From Anaerolineales bacterium (lineage in GTDB: Bacteria; Chloroflexota; Anaerolineae; Promineifilales; Promineifilaceae): a DNA stretch of 21,197 nucleotides. The stretch's first letter is position 1. Every line of letters starts with the position of its first letter. Below are positions 16,813 through 21,197 of the stretch, in pieces. Where the stretch lies: contig JAGQGA010000023.1 in NCBI GenBank assembly GCA_020432595.1, forward strand, positions 1-21,197, written 5' to 3'. The position numbers were made by a program, and so were the translations under genes. The notes beneath the pieces were generated by a model. The model was not told where the DNA came from, did no database searches, and saw only the letters and a list, made by a program, of their open reading frames with translations.

Positions 16813-16818
16813 TATAAT
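16813..16818 (+). promoter_or_regulatory. -10 box of the SGNH/MBOAT promoter
   Basis: A perfect TATAAT lies 47 bases before the ATG at 16866. No good -35 hexamer is seen 16-18 bases upstream (the sequence there is around ATGTGAT), so an activator may be needed. Transcription would start near 16825 and leave a leader of about 40 bases, which supports the ATG at 16866. Confidence 0.5.
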
Positions 16819-16865
16819 CCCCAAGACACAAATCGAGTAGAGTGCAAAATAAGAAAGAATATCCT

Positions 16866-18011
16866 ATGAGCAATAATAAACATGTAAATTTTTATAGGCA
16901 GCTATTGCCTGTCTTATTGGGTGGCTTTCTGGGAATAATTGCTTTGAACCTTTACCAAAGACAAAATCCCAATGCCAATTTCGAAGAATTAGCATTGGGC
17001 GAAACCACACAATCATTATTTGCCTCGGCAAATGGTATACCAATTCACTGTAGCGTGTTATCAGATGCTTCCCCGTGTATTGAAGGCTATTTGCAAGATA
17101 ATAGCGATCTTATTCTTTGGCTCGGAAACTCCCAAATCCACGCTATTAATCAAAAACAAGAAGGTGATGAGACCGCAACTGCCATACTTCACCGCAGATT
17201 GAAGCAATCATCACAATACTTCATGGCATTCTCTCAGCCTAATGCTAGCTTACAAGAACATTATATCTTATTTGAATATCTTTTAGAGAGATTACCAGTT
17301 CATATACTTGTACTTCCAATTGTTTTTGATGACATGAGAGAGACGGGCATTCGACCCGAATTAGCCGATATATTTCAAGACCCCCAAATCGTAAGCCGTT
17401 TAAATGAAACCCTTATTGGGCGTACACTCCTGACTACTAATGGTGACAAGGATTCAGCTGGTAATGACATGGCGGCTCTTAATGATACTGTGCAAGAACA
17501 AGTAGAAAAATACTTGAACGATAATCTGGCTGAATCTTTCTCTTTATGGGAGCGAAGGCCAATTTCAAGAGGAAAACTATTTACCGATTTATATAAATTT
17601 AGAAATTGGGCATTAGATATTAATCCCTCATCAATAAGAAAGGTCATCCCCGGCAATTACAGTCAAAATATAGAGGCTTTTAATGCCATTTTAGACACTG
17701 CTAGAACCCATAATGTTAAGGTATTAACCTATATTGTACCTTTACGGGATGACGCTCAACCCCCATACAACATAGATGAGTACAATACATTTAAAGCTGA
17801 GATAGCCAGCATTACCCAAAGCCAAGGTGTCAAACATGTCGATCTAGAAAATTTAGTGCCAGCAGAATATTGGGGGGTAAAGCCTTCCACAACAATTGAT
17901 GGAGATAATGAGCTTGACTTTATGCATTTTCAGTCAAGTGGTCACAAGTTGCTTGCTGAAGCATTACATAAAGAGTTGTTATCGTTAATTAACGAAGAAA
18001 GCCAAAAATGA
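16866..18011 (+). CDS. membrane-anchored SGNH/GDSL-type protein of an O-acylation pair
   Basis: A 381-residue protein with one N-terminal membrane segment (about 12-30) and a large domain expected outside the cytoplasm. LILWLGNSQIHA (82-93) fits block I of SGNH hydrolases with the nucleophile Ser89 in GNSQ, and DFMHFQSSGH (351-360) supplies the C-terminal Asp351/His354 pair. This layout resembles DltD, AlgJ/AlgX and PatB-type proteins, which work with an MBOAT partner to O-acylate polymers outside the membrane. The MBOAT gene follows with a 4-base ATGA overlap. A GTG at 16842 would add 8 residues; the ATG with an AGAAAG site 8 bases upstream is preferred. Sequence similarity outside the motifs is weak. 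It is AT-rich (23 of 60 G+C in 17101-17160), unlike the flanking genes. Confidence 0.85.
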   Translation: MSNNKHVNFYRQLLPVLLGGFLGIIALNLYQRQNPNANFEELALGETTQSLFASANGIPIHCSVLSDASPCIEGYLQDNSDLILWLGNSQIHAINQKQEGDETATAILHRRLKQSSQYFMAFSQPNASLQEHYILFEYLLERLPVHILVLPIVFDDMRETGIRPELADIFQDPQIVSRLNETLIGRTLLTTNGDKDSAGNDMAALNDTVQEQVEKYLNDNLAESFSLWERRPISRGKLFTDLYKFRNWALDINPSSIRKVIPGNYSQNIEAFNAILDTARTHNVKVLTYIVPLRDDAQPPYNIDEYNTFKAEIASITQSQGVKHVDLENLVPAEYWGVKPSTTIDGDNELDFMHFQSSGHKLLAEALHKELLSLINEESQK

Positions 18012-19441
18012 TTTTTAATTCACTCACATACATCATCTTTCTCACGATTGTCGTATTTCTATACTGGATTCTTCCTTATCGCAGTAGATTGTTTCTCCTA
18101 TTATTTGTAAGTTTAGCATTTTATGGGTTTTGGCGGATAGAGTTTGTGCCAATTATGTTGCTGTCTGCAATTGTTGATTACTTGGTTTCTTTACAAATAC
18201 CAAAAGCAAAACAAAAAAACAAAAAGAACCTACTATCTGTGAGTTTGTTTATTAATTTTGGCTTATTGTTTTATTTCAAGTATCTCATCTTTTTTTCTGA
18301 AAATGCTATTGGTCTTGCCAATCTATTGGGAGCAAATTTAAGCCCGTTAACCCTAAACATTATTCTGCCATTAGGCATTAGCTTCTATACATTTCAAACT
18401 GTCAGCTACACGATTGATGTATATCGTGAACACATCAAACCAGAAAAAGACTTTGTTCTATATGCTTGTTATGTAACCTTTTTTCCTCAACTTGTGGCCG
18501 GCCCAATTTTACGAGCCGCAGAAGTAATGGATCAATTGACACATCGCCCTTCTTTCACGCTAGATAATATCGCATTAGGACTACGGCGAATTATCCAAGG
18601 CTTATTTCTCAAGGTTGTGTTAGCAGATAATATTGCACCCCTTGTAGATGCAGGCTTTGCAATACCTGTTGCTACGATGAGCGCGTTAGATGTTTGGACG
18701 TTGGCATTCCTATTCGGCTTCCAAATATATTTCGATTTTAGTGCTTACTCACACATAGCTATTGGAAGTGCAAAACTAATGGGCATCAATTTTCCTGAAA
18801 ACTTTAATTTCCCTTATTTAGCAACTTCACCTAGAGATTTCTGGCGTCGTTGGCATATTTCCTTATCTAGCTGGATTCGAGATTATCTATATCTTCCCCT
18901 TTCTGGCGTTAAGGTTCGAGAGCGCTCTGTACATGGCCTATCTGGTGCAGTGCAAGACAACCAAAAAACTAAGGCTCTCTTTATGACATGGGCTATCATG
19001 GGATTGTGGCATGGAGCAAATTGGACATTTCTATTGTGGGGGATATATCATGCTCTAGTCGTTTACATTTATCGGTTAGTTGAGCCATCTAGCCACAAGC
19101 TTAATACCTATATCAGCAAGGTAGGAGGTGTTATTGTTACGCTTCCCGTTATTATGTTAGCATGGGTTCCGTTTCGCGCAGAATCGCTAACTGCAACTGT
19201 TGGTATGTGGAGTAAAGTTGTTAACCCCCTTGCCTATACCTCCTTAAACATGCGAGAGAATGTCTATCTTGTTACAGCTATTATACTTGTTGGTCTTTTT
19301 GCAGCAAAATGGATTCAATTTTTGTTCAAGTCCAGAGACACGCTGACATTCTTTGGCGAGACAGTAGCTTATGCTGTCATGATCCCTTTAATAATTATCT
19401 TTCTTAGACCAATTGCCCAGTTCATTTATTTTCAATTTTAG
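18008..19441 (+). CDS. MBOAT family O-acyltransferase, AlgI/DltB-like
   Basis: A 477-residue multi-spanning membrane acyltransferase of usual length. Conserved blocks: PLGISFYTFQTVSYTIDVYR (121-140), FFPQLVAGPILR (158-169), FQIYFDFSAYSHIAIG (238-253), FWRRWHISLSSWIRDYLY (278-295) and MGLWHGANWTFLLWG (331-345) with the catalytic His335. The set is the AlgI signature. It is predicted to pass an acyl (probably acetyl) group across the cytoplasmic membrane to the SGNH partner for attachment to an extracellular polysaccharide. Its ATG overlaps the partner's stop by four bases. It is AT-rich and has no iterated palindrome, like its partner. The gene ends 72 bases before the convergent aminotransferase stop. 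Confidence 0.95.
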   Translation: MIFNSLTYIIFLTIVVFLYWILPYRSRLFLLLFVSLAFYGFWRIEFVPIMLLSAIVDYLVSLQIPKAKQKNKKNLLSVSLFINFGLLFYFKYLIFFSENAIGLANLLGANLSPLTLNIILPLGISFYTFQTVSYTIDVYREHIKPEKDFVLYACYVTFFPQLVAGPILRAAEVMDQLTHRPSFTLDNIALGLRRIIQGLFLKVVLADNIAPLVDAGFAIPVATMSALDVWTLAFLFGFQIYFDFSAYSHIAIGSAKLMGINFPENFNFPYLATSPRDFWRRWHISLSSWIRDYLYLPLSGVKVRERSVHGLSGAVQDNQKTKALFMTWAIMGLWHGANWTFLLWGIYHALVVYIYRLVEPSSHKLNTYISKVGGVIVTLPVIMLAWVPFRAESLTATVGMWSKVVNPLAYTSLNMRENVYLVTAIILVGLFAAKWIQFLFKSRDTLTFFGETVAYAVMIPLIIIFLRPIAQFIYFQF

Positions 19442-19513
19442 CAACCCATGTGCTAAAACTCAGTAAGTTTTGTGAAAGTTCGTGACGACTCTAAACCTCA
19501 ACTGTCACATTTG

Positions 19514-20647
19514 TTAGGCGGTTTGTTGAAGAACATTAACTATACGTTGCAGATTATTTGAAGTTAGACTAGATCCCGATGGTAAGCATAACCCTTGGGC
19601 AAAAACGCCGGCCGACACCCCACCCCCCACTACCTCATAACCCGTATAAACGGGCTGCATGTGCATCGGCTTCCACACCGGCCGTGCCTCAATGTTGGCC
19701 GCTTCTAAAGCAAGGCGCACCGCCTCGCGGTCAGCCCCAAACTGCGTCGGGTCAATCGTCAGGCAGGTTAGCCAGCGGCTGTGGTAGCCCCACGGGGCTT
19801 CGGGCATAAAGGTAATCCCCGGCAAATGTCCCAACGCCTCTTGGTAAAAGGCAAAATTTTGCCGGTGCGCTGCCACCCGTTCCGCCAGCACCCGCAGTTG
19901 CCCGCGCCCAATCCCCGCCAACACGTTGCTCATGCGGTAATTGTAACCCACCTCGATATGTTCATAATGGGGCGCATCTTCCCGCGCCTGCGTCGCCAGC
20001 TTTCGCGCCTGCGCCATTAGGACGGCATCGTCGGAAACCAGCATTCCGCCGCTGGTGGTGGTAATGATTTTGTTGCCATTGAAGGAAAAAACGCCCAGCG
20101 TGCCAAACGTCCCCGGTGCCTTTCCTTTATAAGTTGCCCCCACCGCCTCGGCCGCGTCCTCCACCAGCGGCACGCCGTATTGCTGACATAGCGCCACGAT
20201 GGGGTCAAGGTCGGCTGATTGGCCGAAAAGATGCACCAGGACGACGGCCTTGGGTTTCCGGCCGACCCGCGCCCGCTGCCGCAGCGTATCTTCCAACAAA
20301 TTGGAGTCCATGTTCCAGGAGACGGTCTCGCTGTCAATAAACGTCGGAATGCCCCCCTGATACAAAATGGGGTTGACGCTGGCGCAGAAGGTAAAGGTCG
20401 AAACCAACACCTCATCACCTGTCCCCACACCCAGCAGCCGCAGCGCCAAATGCAGGGCGGCCGTGCCGGAAGTAGTTGCTAGACCATAGCGGCTGCCAAC
20501 GGCGGCGCAAAATTCGGCCTCAAACGCATCTACATTGGGACCAAGCGGTGCCAGCCAGTTGCTGGCAAACGCCTCCTGCACATATTGCTGTTCATAGCCA
20601 GACATGTGGGGTGGGCAAAGGTAGATGCGTGAGGAGCCATTACTCAT
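19514..20647 (-). CDS. DegT/DnrJ/EryC1-family PLP sugar aminotransferase, EpsN-like
   Basis: A 377-residue PLP-dependent aminotransferase that converts 4-keto (or 3-keto) nucleotide sugars to amino sugars. YLCPPHMSGYEQQYV near residues 9-23, followed by SNWLAPLGPNVDAFE (29-43), is the N-terminal signature of the EpsN/PglE-like branch. SGTAALHLAL (60-69) forms the phosphate-binding region, VEDAAEAVGA (162-171) has the Asp164 that contacts the PLP ring, and SFNGNKIITTTSGG (188-201) holds the Schiff-base Lys193. GYNYRMSN (234-241) and MHMQPVY near the C-terminus are also conserved. It starts 5 bases after the antiporter-like gene and is GC-rich (46 of 60 in 19861-19920). It would supply an aminosugar such as bacillosamine or a related 4-amino sugar to the glycan; substrate not determinable. 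Confidence 0.95.
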   Translation of the reverse strand: MSNGSSRIYLCPPHMSGYEQQYVQEAFASNWLAPLGPNVDAFEAEFCAAVGSRYGLATTSGTAALHLALRLLGVGTGDEVLVSTFTFCASVNPILYQGGIPTFIDSETVSWNMDSNLLEDTLRQRARVGRKPKAVVLVHLFGQSADLDPIVALCQQYGVPLVEDAAEAVGATYKGKAPGTFGTLGVFSFNGNKIITTTSGGMLVSDDAVLMAQARKLATQAREDAPHYEHIEVGYNYRMSNVLAGIGRGQLRVLAERVAAHRQNFAFYQEALGHLPGITFMPEAPWGYHSRWLTCLTIDPTQFGADREAVRLALEAANIEARPVWKPMHMQPVYTGYEVVGGGVSAGVFAQGLCLPSGSSLTSNNLQRIVNVLQQTA

Positions 20648-20652
20648 AAGCT

Positions 20653-21197
20653 TTAACCGAAGAGTGCTGCTAAATTATGGGCATAGTTGAGCAATGCTTG
20701 GGGAAAGGCGGCCAGCCAGAGGCCGATGAGCAGCAGCAAGGCCAGCAGCCCGCGCAGCCAGAGGGGTTCTGCCGGCTGGGCAGTTGCATTGCCGTCAGGT
20801 TGAGGGGCAAAGATGGGGGCGAGAAGGCGGAAGAGGCCATAGGTACCCAGGGCGGTGGCAAGCAAGAGGAGGATGGTTTGCCAGGAAACGGCCGTTTCTC
20901 CCCACGCAGCCACCACTCCCGTCAAAATGACCCAGCGCCCGCCAAACCCCACCGTGAGCGGCAGCCCCAGCAGTGCTAGGCAGCTATAGACAAACAGTAG
21001 CAGGGCAAACGGCGACCGCCGCCCTTGCCCCGCCAAATGGGTTGCATTGTCGCCCTCTTCAAGCAGTTGCAGCCCTACCAGTGCCATCAGCAAAGCCAGC
21101 AGCCGCACCAGCAGCAGCGCTAGAGCGGTCTCCCAACCAATAGCGGGGGGGAAGGTGAGGGTGAGCAGTCCAAAGCCAATGTCGAGCAGCAGCAAGG
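20653..21197 (-). CDS. antiporter-like membrane subunit (complex I NuoL/M/N or Mrp type), C-terminal part
   Basis: The frame is open to the right edge of the window, so only about the last 180 residues are seen and the true start lies outside. The visible part is almost wholly hydrophobic, with four or five membrane segments. LALLGLPLTVGFGGRW matches the 'L..aGlPlt.GF.gk' block of the proton-conducting membrane transporter domain (Proton_antipo_M), placed before the last helices as in NuoN-type subunits. A NuoN-like complex I subunit is the first choice; NuoM, Mrp-antiporter and hydrogenase-4-type subunits cannot be excluded. One exact iterated palindrome (20887-20896) encodes ETAVS. The next gene starts only 5 bases after its stop, an odd partner for a respiratory gene. 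Confidence 0.8.
   Translation of the reverse strand, partial: LLLLDIGFGLLTLTFPPAIGWETALALLLVRLLALLMALVGLQLLEEGDNATHLAGQGRRSPFALLLFVYSCLALLGLPLTVGFGGRWVILTGVVAAWGETAVSWQTILLLLATALGTYGLFRLLAPIFAPQPDGNATAQPAEPLWLRGLLALLLLIGLWLAAFPQALLNYAHNLAALFG

Larger units (their letters stand above)
16284..16865. other. divergent intergenic region between the two transcription units
   Basis: 582 bases separate asnB from the SGNH gene. They hold a possible 45-codon ORF on the minus strand (16536-16399), two copies of an 11-base direct repeat, an inverted repeat TTACC-TATT-GGTAA (16653-16666), the inverted repeat ATGAT-TAAAG-ATCAT (16637-16651), AATCGTG twice 11 bases apart (16670 and 16681), a palindrome TTCTTAAGAA and a TATAAT box. 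Promoters for both directions should lie here. No convincing minus-strand promoter could be picked by eye. Confidence 0.6.
933..20896. repeat. iterated 10-base palindrome AACGGCCGTT, 12 exact copies
   Basis: Exact copies start at 933, 3375, 5082, 5806, 6304, 6720, 9560, 12875, 14589, 15297, 16145 and 20887. Versions with one or two changes are at about 604, 1321, 2681, 4223, 5027 and 14157. All exact copies lie within genes and are read in three frames as NGR(F/L), (K/Q)RP(L/F) or TAV. At equal base frequencies about 0.02 copies would be expected in 21 kb. There are none between 16155 and 20886, which includes the whole AT-rich SGNH/MBOAT module. The behaviour is like the HIP1 palindrome of cyanobacteria; the function is unknown. 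Confidence 0.85.

Noticed and set aside
16634..16873. 79-codon open frame on the minus strand across the SGNH promoter
   Set aside because: It would cover the TATAAT box and the start of the SGNH gene, and its sequence looks like translated AT-rich non-coding DNA.
19455..19471. AAAACT-CAGTA-AGTTTT as terminator between the convergent genes
   Set aside because: The stem is only six bases, nearly all A/T, and no separate T-run follows; too weak to call although termination is expected here.
20017..20430. 137-codon open frame within the aminotransferase gene, same strand
   Set aside because: It lies in another frame of a well-supported gene in GC-rich DNA, where stops are rare; its product is Arg/Pro-rich with no family features.
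1..21197. CRISPR arrays, tRNA or rRNA genes, transposases
   Set aside because: None seen on reading both strands: no regularly spaced repeats, no tRNA-like folds noticed, and no transposase-like frame or terminal inverted repeats.

Overview
The window is a surface-polysaccharide (exopolysaccharide, capsule or O-antigen-type) biosynthesis locus of a bacterium. The organism cannot be named from the sequence. A 10-base palindrome iterated through the genes, an antiporter-type complex I-like gene at the edge, and mixed base composition would fit a Chloroflexota (Anaerolineae-like) or similar environmental genome. That is a guess, not a demonstration.

Layout: from 16283 leftward to the window edge runs one long, tightly packed minus-strand gene series with overlaps and gaps of at most about 35 bases. 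In transcription order it holds an asparagine-synthase-type amidotransferase (16283-14376), a membrane-anchored helical-repeat protein (14372-13575), a GT4 glycosyltransferase (13575-12388), a CgeB-like glycosyltransferase (12348-11308), a GT2 (11315-10365), a Wzx-type flippase (10333-8798), a Wzy-type polymerase (8782-7238), two GT4 enzymes (7263-6154 and 6141-4978), a WaaE-like GT2 (4990-4070), a NodU/TobZ-type carbamoyltransferase (4065-2329), a WbuB-like GT4 (2329-1043) and an NAD-dependent sugar epimerase/dehydratase (1071-61). The start of one more gene may lie at 26-1.

To the right, a 582-base divergent region (16284-16865) holds a perfect TATAAT box, small repeats and a possible 45-codon ORF. 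It leads on the plus strand to an AT-rich two-gene O-acylation module: a membrane-anchored SGNH-type protein and an AlgI-like MBOAT acyltransferase. Facing it on the minus strand are an EpsN/DegT-family sugar aminotransferase (20647-19514) and, just upstream of that, the C-terminal part of an antiporter-like (complex I NuoL/M/N or Mrp type) membrane subunit cut by the window edge. These two are GC-rich.

How the genes may work together (inference from families): seven glycosyltransferases would build a lipid-linked repeat unit. Its sugars would be supplied or altered by the epimerase and aminotransferase and decorated with carbamoyl, amide and O-acyl groups. Wzx would flip the unit, Wzy would polymerise it, and the SGNH/MBOAT pair would O-acylate it outside the membrane. 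No certain priming transferase and no Wza/Wzc-type export or chain-length gene is visible, so the locus probably continues to the left or those functions lie elsewhere.

The most distinctive signal beyond the gene content is the palindrome AACGGCCGTT. It occurs 12 times exactly (about 0.02 expected at equal base frequencies), always inside coding sequence and in all three reading frames. It is absent from the SGNH/MBOAT module.
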